From positions 4,718,501 to 4,782,500 of the forward strand of contig NZ_JAJONA010000001.1 in NCBI RefSeq assembly GCF_024699985.1: a DNA stretch of 64,000 bases, given 5' to 3'. The position numbers and the translations under genes are program-made. This stretch comes from Phenylobacterium sp. J367. Its GTDB lineage: Bacteria; Pseudomonadota; Alphaproteobacteria; Caulobacterales; Caulobacteraceae. Shown one piece after another: positions 27,926 to 36,611 of the stretch. The stretch's first letter is position 1. Every line of letters begins with the position of its first letter. Below the pieces are notes generated by a model. It saw only the letters and a program-made list of their open reading frames with translations. It had not been told where the DNA came from and searched no databases.

Positions 27926-29349
27926 GGGCCGGCCGACGCCTCGCGCACGAGGTCGGCGATCAGGTCGGCCTCCGCCCGCTCCAGCAGGGCCTGCGGATCG
28001 ACCACCAGCAAGACGCGCCCCTTGTCGTCAAGCCGGACCACGCGATCGAACACCTGGCCGGAACCGGCGAGCTCGGGCGCCTTTCCCAGAAGTTCCTCGC
28101 GGACCTCCAGGATTTCGGTCACGGCGTCGACCGCGAAACCGGCGACAAGGTCGCCCAGGCGGCAGACCACGACCCGGGGCCGGCCGGCCGGCGCCGCCGC
28201 TTCGACGCCGAACCGCTGGCGCTGGGCGATGACCGGGATCACCGCGCCGCGGAGCGCCATAACCCCCAGCACATAGGCCGGCGCCCTCGGCAGACGCGAG
28301 AGCGTATCGGGCATGGGGGCGACTTCCTCCACCTGCTCGATCGGCAGGCCGTAGGCCTCGTCGCCAAGGGTGAAGATCAGGAGCTTGCGCACGGCGGTCG
28401 GCACGGCGCCCTCGGTCGTCGCTTCCATGGCCTTGGCCCTCCGACCGTCTTCCAGGATCTGCGCCACGCTCGCTTCGCGGAACAGCCGCTCGGGCGTCAG
28501 CACCGAAACCAGCCGCCCGCCGGGCAGGCGCAGCATGGAGTCGACCTGAGCTTCGCCGGCCGCGCGGTTCAGGACCCGAGGCACCGGGCCGAGCGCGTCC
28601 GGCGGCGCGCGCAGGATGGAGGTCAGGCGGTCCACGACGAGGCCGATAAGCGCGTCGCCCAGCACCGCCACGATCACCCGTGAGCCCGGGCCAGGCGGCT
28701 GCGGCGGCAGGCCGAGCAGGACGGCCGTGGACACCAGCGGCAACAGCGCCCCGCGCAGGGTCGTGACGCCGAGCATCGCCCCGTCGGTCCGCGGCAGCGC
28801 CGAGATCTCCGGCGGGAGGGCCAGCACCTCGCGCGCCTGTTCCAGTGGCAGGGCATAGGGTTGGCCCGCCAGTTCGAAGCCGAGCAGAGCCAGCTCCGCG
28901 GCGGCGCTCGACGCCTCTGGCGCGGCGCCGCCCTGGCCGCCGCCCGTCCGGGCGCGCGACCGGCTCAGGCCGGCGAACGCCGCCTCCAGCATCGTATCGA
29001 GCGCCAGAATCCGAGCCTCGCCCTCGTCGGTGAGCAGCAGGGCGCCAGGCTCGGCATAGCCGTCGGCGAGTCCCGTCACCTCATCCACCGCCAGACCCAG
29101 CGGCGGCGTGCCGCTCAGCACCACGAGCCGGCGACCGGCGGCGTCCCCGCCTGGGACGTCGAGAAGGGAGTCCAGCGCCACCACCGGCAGCACCTGGCCG
29201 CGCAGGCTGGTCACGCCCGCCACCGCCGCCGGAGCGTGGGGCACTCGCGTCACCGGGGGCGGACGCACCACCTCCGTCACGTCGGCCGCGGCCACCGCCA
29301 GGCGCCGGTCGCCGACGCGGAAGGTGAGGAGCGCCCGGTCGGGCGACAT
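27922..29349 (-). CDS. scaffold protein with three CheW domains
   Basis: The 475-residue protein is made of three CheW domains in a row, roughly residues 1-130, 150-290 and 320-460. Each repeats the CheW pattern: a strand such as LLTFRVGDRRLAV, LLGFELAGQPYAL or LLIFTLGDEAYGL, and later a GVTSLRG, GVTTLRG or GVMALRG turn followed by a hydrophobic strand. There is no receiver, so it is not CheV. The ATG at 29349 starts right at the first domain. One chain could bridge several CheA and receptor units. No separate single-domain cheW gene is seen in the operon. Confidence 0.88.
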   Translation of the reverse strand: MSPDRALLTFRVGDRRLAVAAADVTEVVRPPPVTRVPHAPAAVAGVTSLRGQVLPVVALDSLLDVPGGDAAGRRLVVLSGTPPLGLAVDEVTGLADGYAEPGALLLTDEGEARILALDTMLEAAFAGLSRSRARTGGGQGGAAPEASSAAAELALLGFELAGQPYALPLEQAREVLALPPEISALPRTDGAMLGVTTLRGALLPLVSTAVLLGLPPQPPGPGSRVIVAVLGDALIGLVVDRLTSILRAPPDALGPVPRVLNRAAGEAQVDSMLRLPGGRLVSVLTPERLFREASVAQILEDGRRAKAMEATTEGAVPTAVRKLLIFTLGDEAYGLPIEQVEEVAPMPDTLSRLPRAPAYVLGVMALRGAVIPVIAQRQRFGVEAAAPAGRPRVVVCRLGDLVAGFAVDAVTEILEVREELLGKAPELAGSGQVFDRVVRLDDKGRVLLVVDPQALLERAEADLIADLVREASAGP

Positions 29350-29354
29350 CTCCC

Positions 29355-31286
29355 TCAAGCCTCTTCTGTCTGCAGGGCGTCGGCGAGTTCCGCGATCTCT
29401 TCGATGGCGCCGGCGAGATCCTCCGCGCCGCGCGCCTGCTGCCGAGCGGCAGCGGCGCATTGGGCCGCCGCGCCGCCGGCTTGCTCCGCGGCCGAGGCGA
29501 TCTGCTGCATCCCGGCCGCGACCTCGCCCGACGAACGGGTGATCGCGCCAGACGCCGTCACCGTCTCGTCGGCGGCGCCGCGCACGACGTCCACCTCCTG
29601 AACGACGGTGGCGAGCCGCTCGCCGATCGCGGCATTCTTCGCCACCTCCGCCTCCATCGCCAGGGCGCCCTGGTCGAGGTCCCGCCGCACGGCGGCGATC
29701 TGGGACTGCAGCGCGCGGACCACGTCCTTCACCCGGTCGGCGTTCTCCGCGGATCTGCGCGCGAGCGTCCTGATGTCGCCCGAGACGGTGGCGAAGCCGA
29801 GGCCCGCCTCGCCCGCCCTCGCCGCCTCCACGGCCCCGGAGACCGCCAGCATGGTCGTCTGAACCGCGATCAGGGAAATCGCGTCCACCAGCTTGTCGAT
29901 CCGGTGGCCGGCGTCTTCGAGCGACGCCGCCCGGGCGGAGCCGTCACGGGTGTCCTGCAGGGCTGCGCCGACCCCGTCGATCATAGCCGCGATTGCGGAG
30001 CGGCCCTCGTCCAATCCCCGCTGAACGGCGTCCACGCCCTCGAGCGCGTGCGTCGCCGCCTCGCGGGTTCTGGCCGCCGATCGCTCGATCTGGGCCATGG
30101 CGGCGCTGGCCTGCTGGGTCGCGGCAGCCTGGCCCTGGGCGCCCGGCTGATCTGGTCGATGGCGACCAGGATCTCTGCGGCGGCCGAAGAGAGCTCCTGC
30201 ACCGCGGCCGACAACTCCTCCGCCGCGGCCGCGACCTCGACGCTGCGGACCCGGTTCTGGCCTTCGTCCTGCAGGGCCTCGGCCATCTCGGCGAGCACAT
30301 GGGCCGTGCGATCGCTCTCCTCCAGCGCGCCCGCCTGCTGCTGAACGGCGCGCTGGGCCTCGGCGGCGGCGGCGGACTGCTCCTCCGCGGCGCTGGAGAT
30401 GGTCTCCGCGCCCCGTTGCGCCTCACGGGCCGCGCCGTCGGCCTCGACCGCAGCGAGGGAGGATGTCCTGCGCCCCATCGACCAGGGCCGCCATACGGGT
30501 GCGGATGCCGATCAGCGTCTCGGAAACGGCAGCGCCGGCCGCGGATCCGGCGGCAGCGCGCGTGGCCGCGTCGCGGATCGTCTGGGCGAGCAGGCGCACG
30601 TCCTGAAGGATCTCGCCGGCCAAGACGCCCACATCGCGCGAGCGGCGTTCGGCCGTTTCGGCGAGCGCGCGAACCTCGTCCGCCACGACGGCGAAGCCGC
30701 GCCCATGGTCGCCGGCGCGGGCGGCTTCCAGGGCGGCGTTCAGCGCCAGCAGGCTGGTCTGGTCGGACATGTCGGCGACCGCCGCGGTGATCTCGCCGAT
30801 CGCGGCGGCCTGCGCTTCGAGCGCGGCGACGACCTCGACCGAGGCGAGCTGCCGCTCGGCGTTGGCCTTCACGGCGGCGACGGACGCGTCCGCCTGAGCG
30901 ACGGTCTCCGTGACAAGGGTCTGCAGGGTCTCGATACGGCGGCGCGACTCGTCGGCCCGCTCGCGGGCCTGGGCGAAACCCGCGGCCAGCGCGCCGACCG
31001 CGATCAGCGATCCATGGCTCGCCTTGGCGGCCTCTTCGGCGGCGCTGGAAATCTGTTCCAGGGCGCGCCGCAGTTCCTCGGCGGCGGAGGCCGACTGGGC
31101 GATGCCGCTGGCCAGTTCCTGGGTCGCGGCGCCGATGCGCTCGGCGGCGGTGTTTGCGCGGACATGCCGGACGCGCTTGCGGGGCGCAGGCGGCGCAGGC
31201 GCAGGCGCAGGCGCAGGTTTCGGCGGCTCCGCGGCCTCAGGCCGCCCGACCTTCTTGGCCAAGGTTGAACGCTTCACCAGCGCCAT
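29355..31286 (-). CDS. soluble methyl-accepting chemotaxis protein with two signalling tips (two frame breaks)
   Basis: The repaired product has about 643 residues, no membrane helix and a Pro/Ala-rich basic N-terminus. It contains two receptor hairpin tips: a canonical one ([20 protein letters not shown]) and a divergent one ([20 protein letters not shown]) some 300 residues later, with long heptad-repeat coiled coil around both. It would therefore be a cytoplasmic receptor with two CheA/CheW contact sites in one chain. The frame gains a base near 30457-30462 and loses one at 30142-30144, restoring the original frame. It is the first gene of the operon, five bases before the triple-CheW gene, a matching multivalent partner. 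Confidence 0.8.
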
Positions 31287-31435
31287 TACACGATCCCCCG
31301 CGTCCCCCGACGCCGCTGAATGGAGCCCGCGACGGCGCGCGGTCCAAGGTCCGCGCAACAAGCCCCTCAAGTTCGGGAAACTCAAGCTCCGCCGTAAAGT
31401 TCCCCGCTCGTCACGAATTCAGGCGGCGCTCCGGC

Positions 31436-32248
31436 TCAGGCGGTCTTACTGACCCCGCCCGCCTCCGCGATCGCGAACGCCTGGGCGACGAGCCGCGCCG
31501 TGCCGAAGACGCTCATGAAGGCGATGTCCGCCGCATCGCGCCCGGCGGCGACCCGGACCAGCCCACTGACCGGCGCCTTTCCCGTCGGGTCGACGAGCCA
31601 CCACCGGTCGCCCAGGTAGACCTCGGCGACGGCGTGCAGGTCGGGCGGCTCCAGCCTCCAGGCATAGGCGCTGACGGCGCGGGCCGGGATGTCGCTGGCC
31701 CGGCAGATCGAGATCGCCAGGTGGGCGAAGTCCCGGCACACCCCCGCCCGGTCGACAAAGGTGTCGAGCGCCGTTGTGCCGGAGTTGCTGACGCCAGGCT
31801 GGTAGTCCAGATGCCGCCCGATCCAGTCCACCATCGCGGCCACCCGGGCGCCGCCCGAGAGGGTCCCGAACTCGCGCGCGGCGAAGCGCTCGAAGCGGTC
31901 CGATGGGCAGAACCGGCTGGGTCGCAGATAGGCCAGGGCGTCATGCGGCAGGTCGCGGATCGCCACCTGCCCGGCGTCCTGGTAGGCGCCATCCTCGCGC
32001 TGCACGTCGACCGTCGCCGCGTACTGGATGCGGACGCGTCCGGCGGTGTCGAGAACGGCCCGCCGCTCGCCGGCCCCGTCGTCGTCCAATCGCGCGACCG
32101 CCGCGTCGGGATCGATGGTGAGCGTTTCGCTGACAACCAACTGGTCCGGCCCCTGGGCGGCCTCGATCAGCAGCAGCGTCTCGCACCGGATCGGGAAGTC
32201 GTAGGTCAGGTCCGCGAGGATGTCGAAGCGCATGCTGAGCCAACGCAC
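31436..32248 (-). CDS. transglutaminase-like protein
   Basis: The 270-residue protein has the papain-like transglutaminase fold. The catalytic Cys lies in DRAGVCRDFAHL, the His in DLHAVAEVYLG and the Asp in WWLVDPTGKAP, in the right order and spacing. An N-terminal beta-rich region of some 150 residues precedes them, as in many bacterial members that act as proteases or amidases rather than cross-linkers. An alternative start lies five codons in (32233). There is no signal peptide, so it is probably cytoplasmic. It is separated from the MCP gene by 149 bases; I see no functional link with either side. Confidence 0.82.
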   Translation of the reverse strand: MRWLSMRFDILADLTYDFPIRCETLLLIEAAQGPDQLVVSETLTIDPDAAVARLDDDGAGERRAVLDTAGRVRIQYAATVDVQREDGAYQDAGQVAIRDLPHDALAYLRPSRFCPSDRFERFAAREFGTLSGGARVAAMVDWIGRHLDYQPGVSNSGTTALDTFVDRAGVCRDFAHLAISICRASDIPARAVSAYAWRLEPPDLHAVAEVYLGDRWWLVDPTGKAPVSGLVRVAAGRDAADIAFMSVFGTARLVAQAFAIAEAGGVSKTA

Positions 32249-32341
32249 CGGACTGGCCGCCGATCCCTGCGGTCACAGAGATGAGGCGGCGAACCGACGG
32301 CCCGAGCGAACCCGCCTCTAGCTATCCGCCGAAATGGCGAT

Positions 32342-32357
32342 ACTTTGATATCTAACG
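32342..32357. promoter_or_regulatory. island operator, copy A
   Basis: ACTTTGATATCTAACG matches 13 of 16 positions of the consensus ACTTAGATATCTAAGT. It lies 15 bases before the start of the oxidoreductase gene, partly over a -10-like GATACT (32339-32344) and just before the ribosome site TTGGAGGG. A bound protein would block transcription start or elongation. Confidence 0.7.
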
Positions 32358-32372
32358 AATTGGAGGGAGCCC

Positions 32373-33365
32373 GTGCGCAAGACCGTTGTCCGGCTGAGGG
32401 CCCGCCCCTCCGGCCTGCCGCAGGCAAGCGACTGGGACATCCGCCAGGAGGAGGTCGCGGCGCCGAGCGACGGCGAGGTCCTGGTCGCGGTCCGCTATGT
32501 CTCGGTCTCGCCCTCGCTGCGCAACCAGATGGAGGCCGGCGGCGCCTATCTGCCGCCGCTGCAGCTTGGCGACACGCCGCGGGCCCGGGCGGTCGGCGAG
32601 GTGCTGGAAAGCCGCTCTCCGGACTACGCCCCCGGCGACCATGTGGAGGGCCTGCTGGGCGTCCAGAGTCACTTCACCGGCCCCACGACCACGCTGATGA
32701 AGGTCGATCCCGCGGTCGCGCCCCTGCCCCGCTACCTCGGGGCGCTCGGCATGACCGGCTTTACCGCCTATTTCGGCCTGCTGGATATCGGGCAGCCGAA
32801 GCCGGGCGAGACGGTCGTGGTCTCCGCGGCGGCGGGGGCGGTGGGCAGCATCGCCGGCCAGATCGCCAGGGTGAAAGGGTGCCGCGTCATCGGCATCGCC
32901 GGCGGGCCCGAGAAGTGCGCCCACGTGGTCCGCGACCTGGGCTTCGACGACTGCATCGACTATCGCGACGGCCGGCTGAGCGAGCGGCTGGCCCAGGCCG
33001 CGCCCAAGGGCGTCGACGTCTTCTTCGACAACGTCGGCGGCGAGGTGCTGGACGAGGTGCTGCTGCATCTCGCCTTCAAGGCGCGGATCCCGCTCTGCGG
33101 CGGGATCGCCCATTACAACGCCGTGGGCCAGTTCGGCCTGAAGAACCACCTGAAGCTCCTCGAGACACGCGGCCGGATGGAGGGCTTCTCGGTCTACGAC
33201 TACGGCCCCCGCCACCTCGAAGCCCGCGACGCGCTGGCGGCCTGGCTGGCCGACGGCTCGATCGTCACGCACGAGCATGTCGAGGACGGGCTGGTGCGGT
33301 TTCCCGAGGTTCTGAGGCTGCTGTTCGGCGGCGGCCAGGTTGGCAAACTCATGGTGAGGGTCTGA
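32373..33365 (+). CDS. NADPH-dependent zinc-free medium-chain oxidoreductase
   Basis: The 330-residue enzyme belongs to the zinc-independent MDR group that includes prostaglandin/2-alkenal reductases and CurA. The N-terminal GroES-like part has YVSVSPSLRNQM, and the Rossmann part has the nucleotide-binding loop VSAAAGAVGSIAGQIA followed by GCRVIGIAGGPEKC. No catalytic zinc ligands are present. Such enzymes reduce activated double bonds of enones or enoyl compounds with NADPH. The gene starts with GTG behind TTGGAGGG and is directly preceded by operator copy A, so it belongs to the island regulon. The substrate is unknown. Confidence 0.86.
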   Translation: MRKTVVRLRARPSGLPQASDWDIRQEEVAAPSDGEVLVAVRYVSVSPSLRNQMEAGGAYLPPLQLGDTPRARAVGEVLESRSPDYAPGDHVEGLLGVQSHFTGPTTTLMKVDPAVAPLPRYLGALGMTGFTAYFGLLDIGQPKPGETVVVSAAAGAVGSIAGQIARVKGCRVIGIAGGPEKCAHVVRDLGFDDCIDYRDGRLSERLAQAAPKGVDVFFDNVGGEVLDEVLLHLAFKARIPLCGGIAHYNAVGQFGLKNHLKLLETRGRMEGFSVYDYGPRHLEARDALAAWLADGSIVTHEHVEDGLVRFPEVLRLLFGGGQVGKLMVRV

Positions 33366-33370
33366 AGAGG

Positions 33371-33868
33371 ATGAGCGAGTTGGATTTCGGCGGCCGGAGC
33401 CTGAAGAGCGAGCCCCTGTGCGTCGCCGCGTTCGAGGTGGGGGACATCATGGCGCTCGGGCCCTCGCCGTTCCGCAACCGGCGTGTGGGCTATGTGACCG
33501 GCGGCCGGTTCGAGGGCCCGCGCCTGACCGGCGACATCCTGCCGGGCGGCGGCAACTGGCCTGAGAGCGGGACCGCTGTGGACGGGGCGGCGCTGGGGAC
33601 CTTCGACGCCCGCTCCGTCTGGAGGACCGACGACGGGGCGGTGATCTATGTGACCTACACCGGCCGCAGCGTGGTGCCGGCCGACGTCGGCGCGGCGTTC
33701 CGCGACCCGGCCAAGCCGGAAGTGGACCCCAGCCGCTATTCGATCCGCGTGGCCTTCGTCTTCGAGACCGGGGACCCGCGCTACGACTGGCTGAACGGCC
33801 TGCTGGCGGTGGGTTGCGGCGAGCGGGTCGAGGGCGGCGTCCGTCACTACATCCACGCCATCGGCTGA
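33371..33868 (+). CDS. DUF3237-family protein
   Basis: This 165-residue protein starts five bases after the oxidoreductase and is surely in the same transcript. It has a beta-barrel-like pattern with GYVTGGRFEGPRLTGDILPG (residues about 40-59), VWRTDDGAVIYVTYTG and FETGDPRYDWLNG, the hallmarks of DUF3237 proteins. That family has no settled function but occurs often in aromatic and xenobiotic degradation clusters. No signal peptide is present. Confidence 0.75.
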   Translation: MSELDFGGRSLKSEPLCVAAFEVGDIMALGPSPFRNRRVGYVTGGRFEGPRLTGDILPGGGNWPESGTAVDGAALGTFDARSVWRTDDGAVIYVTYTGRSVVPADVGAAFRDPAKPEVDPSRYSIRVAFVFETGDPRYDWLNGLLAVGCGERVEGGVRHYIHAIG

Positions 33869-33884
33869 CCGCTTCCGGAGCCGG

Positions 33885-34353
33885 CTATTCCGAGGGCTCC
33901 GCCGACAGGCGCCGCGCCTCGGCGGCCAGGTTGTCGGCCACCTTCTGGAGCACCGCCAGGCAGGTCGCGAGGTCCGCCTCCGACACCCCAGCGGCCGCGA
34001 CGCGGTTGATTCCGATCGCGATCGGGATGAGCTCGTGCTCCAGCGCCCGGGCGCGCGGGGTCAGGGAAACGTTGATCTTGCGCCGGTCGTCGGCATTGCG
34101 GACGCGCTTGATCAGGCCCAGCCGGTCCATGGCCGACAGCACGGTCACGGCGGTCGGCTCGGTGACGTTGGTGAGCTGCGCCAGCCGCTTCTGGGTGACG
34201 CCGTCCTCGGTCCAGAGCGCCCTCAGGAAGTACCAGAAGCCGCTGGAGAAGCCCTCGCGGGCGAGGCGCGCGTTCAGCACACGGTCGAACGCGCGATGGC
34301 AGCGGCGGACCTGGAAGCCGAGGCTCCGGTCGGGGGGGGAGCATCGTCTCCAT
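33885..34353 (-). CDS. MarR-family regulator 1 (one frame break)
   Basis: The repaired product has about 155 residues and the winged-helix MarR fold: GFSSGFWYFLRALW, the recognition region RLAQLTNVTEPTAVTVLSAM and the wing with NADDRRKINVSLT. Its ATG shares one base with the stop of the decarboxylase-like gene (TGATG), so it is the third gene of that operon. A run of eight G at 34332-34339 has one base too many; with seven the N-terminus reads METMLPPDRSLGFQVRRC and continues in frame. It is a candidate reader of the island palindrome, with aromatic acids as likely effectors in this family. Confidence 0.82.
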
Positions 34354-35345
34354 CAGATCTTGAACGTCTCGAAGGTTTCCGGGGCGAAGAGCTCGTCGGG
34401 CTGCAGGCGCCGCGACGAGAGGCCCTGCTCGTAGTGGTAGCGCAGAAAGGTGTCCAGCACGCTGCGGTTACGCGCGAAGCCGTAGGGCCACCAGTCGTCG
34501 CCCAGCTCGGCGCGGGCTTCCTCCACCGCGGCGACCTGCCAGGGCAGCATGGTCGTGTGCGCCGAGGTGACGGCGAGGTTGTCGTAGGTGATCGCCTGCG
34601 CCGCGCTGAACGCCTTGAACAGCGACTGGGCGATCCAGCGGTTGGCCTCGTAGACCTCCCGGCGGATCGCGACCACGTGCATGATCGGGAAGATGCCGGT
34701 TCGCCGGAAGTAGGCCTTCTCCACCTCGACGAAGTTCGGGAACAGGCGCTTCACGTCGTCAGGGCGGGAATAGAAGGTCGAGGGCGTGCGGGCGGTATGC
34801 AGCGCGTCGATTTCGCCGTCCGCGAGCATCTGGGCCAGCGTCTGTTCCGGCCCGATGGGCGTGACCTTGAACTTCGGCGGAAGGTTCAGCTTCAGCTTCT
34901 CGTCGCGCCCGGGCTCCTCCTCGCCGCCGGTGAAGTAGTGCTGGCCGGCCGGGTCGACGCCATACTCGTCGGCGAGGATGCCGCGGATCCAGACCGGCGC
35001 GGTCATCTGGTACTCCGGCACCCCGAAGCGCTTGCCGGCGAGGTCCGCCGGTTCGCGGATGCCACTCTTCGCCGAGACGAAGATGCAGGAGTGGCGGAAG
35101 AACCGCGACGGGAACACCGGGATGGCGATGAACGCCGGGTTCTCCCGCGTCAGCGAGACGCAGTAGGACGACAGCGACATCTCGGCCACGTCGAACTCCC
35201 GGTTCCGCAGCATCCGGAAGAAGGTCTCCTCCACGTGCAGCGGCAGGAAGTTGAGGTCGATGCCTTCCGGCTGGACGCGGCCGTCGGCGAGCGCCCGCGT
35301 GCGGTCGTAGTCCCAGCAGGCCAGGGTCAGCCGGAGTTTGCTCAT
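34353..35345 (-). CDS. 4,5-dihydroxyphthalate decarboxylase-like protein
   Basis: The 330-residue protein looks like Pht5/OphC, which removes a carboxyl group from 4,5-dihydroxyphthalate, a fold related to periplasmic solute-binding proteins. The start LRLTLACWDYDRTRALADG and the following VQPEGIDLNFLP are typical, as are RNREFDVAEMSLSSY and HTARTPSTFY. There is no signal peptide, which argues against a transporter component. Its place between a Gfo/Idh dehydrogenase (4-base overlap) and a MarR gene, beside a phthalate-type Rieske oxygenase, repeats the known phthalate gene set. The true substrate may be a different aromatic diacid. Confidence 0.8.
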   Translation of the reverse strand: MSKLRLTLACWDYDRTRALADGRVQPEGIDLNFLPLHVEETFFRMLRNREFDVAEMSLSSYCVSLTRENPAFIAIPVFPSRFFRHSCIFVSAKSGIREPADLAGKRFGVPEYQMTAPVWIRGILADEYGVDPAGQHYFTGGEEEPGRDEKLKLNLPPKFKVTPIGPEQTLAQMLADGEIDALHTARTPSTFYSRPDDVKRLFPNFVEVEKAYFRRTGIFPIMHVVAIRREVYEANRWIAQSLFKAFSAAQAITYDNLAVTSAHTTMLPWQVAAVEEARAELGDDWWPYGFARNRSVLDTFLRYHYEQGLSSRRLQPDELFAPETFETFKI

Positions 35346-36506
35346 GTCGCGTTCCAGGTTTCGGTGATGTCGATCTCGCGGCCTTCGGCGGCCGAGCGGA
35401 GGATGGCGAGGCAGACGGCGAGGTTCTCCGCCCCCCAGGCGCCGGAATGCAGTGGCGGGCGGCCCTCAACGACGGCGGCCCAGAGCTCGTCGATCACGCC
35501 GTGCCGCGTCGCCGGCCCCACCGGGACCTCGACGGTGCGACGCTCTGTCGGACCGTAGACCTCGACGCCGGTGGCCGTGAGCCGCAGGTCGCCGCGCTCG
35601 CAGGCGACAATGGCCAGGCCGAAATGTTCGTGGCCCACGGGCCGGGCGCGCGCCCGGCGCGGTCCCATAGGCCCGGGCGGCCTTCAGCTCCTCCTCCGGC
35701 ACGCTCTGCAGGCGCCGGCGCGCGACCGCATAGGCCGCAGGATCCTTCGCGACGCCCGTCTCGCCCACCCAGCCCATCAGGGCGTCGGTGTCGTAGCGGC
35801 CGTAGCCGGAATAGGTCAGGGCCGCCGACCCGCCGCCCTCGAAGGTCAGGAAGGCCTGGTACGCGCCCTCGGTCGGCCGCGCCGGGTCCCAGGCGCCCAC
35901 GGTGGCCCGGACGCTCCGCACGGGCGCGTCCATCAGCCGCCGGACCACGTCAACCTGGTGCGCCGCCTGGCTGAACACCACGCCGCCGCCCTGGGCGGTC
36001 TCCAGCTCGGCCGGCCGCCGTGGCCGATAGAGAAAGTCGGTGAAGGTGGTGAGCGTGACCATCCGCGGCCGCCCGAGCTCGCCGGACGCGATCAGGTCGG
36101 CGGCGGCGGCCACCGGCGGGTCGAAGCCGTGGCTCGGCCCCACCACGAGGGCCACGCCCGCCGCCTCGGCCGCCTGCGTCATCGCCCGGCAGTCGGCGAC
36201 GCTGAGCGCCATCGGCTTCTCGACCAGCACGGCGAGGCCCTGCCTCGCCGCGGCGATCGCCAGCTCCGCGTGGCTCTCATGAGGGGTGGCGATGTAGACC
36301 GCGTTCAGGCCGCCTGAGCGATAGAGCGCGTCCGCGGTGTCGAAGGCCGCAACACCGAACTCCGATTCGAACGCGGCGCGGGCTTCCGCGCGCGGGTCCG
36401 CCGCGCCGGCCACGACCACGCGCGGGTCGGCGACCAGGGTTGGCCGGGTCAGGTCGAACCCGCGGCTCAGACCCACCACGCCGAGACGGAGCACACGCCC
36501 GGACAT
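35342..36506 (-). CDS. Gfo/Idh/MocA-family dehydrogenase (one frame break)
   Basis: The repaired product has about 387 residues. The N-terminus has the Rossmann fold (RVLRLGVVGLSRGFD), then NAVYIATPHESHAELA and the family signature VLVEKPMALSVADC with the catalytic Lys. The C-terminal beta-sheet domain follows. In phthalate degradation a member of this family oxidises the cis-dihydrodiol made by the oxygenase, and this gene is first in an operon with the decarboxylase-like protein, divergent from the Rieske gene. One extra base lies somewhere in 35630-35668. The start is ATG at 36506; TTG at 36518 is an alternative. Confidence 0.8.
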
Positions 36507-36548
36507 ACGCTGCGGCAACCCCCCTCAACCCTTCGTGGCGCCGGCCGC

Positions 36549-36593
36549 TGGACAGCGGCCACGTCCCTCCATAAAATACTTCGATATCTAAGT
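36549..36593 (+). promoter_or_regulatory. promoter with island operator, copy B
   Basis: TGGACA (36549-36554) and TAAAAT (36572-36577) form a good -35/-10 pair with a 17-base spacer, pointing at the Rieske oxygenase gene. Immediately downstream lies ACTTCGATATCTAAGT (36578-36593), 15 of 16 matches to the island consensus. The operator would cover the transcription start, a classical repressor arrangement. The same site may control the divergent dehydrogenase operon. Confidence 0.78.
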
Positions 36594-36611
36594 CTTTTGC
36601 AATGAGAGCCG

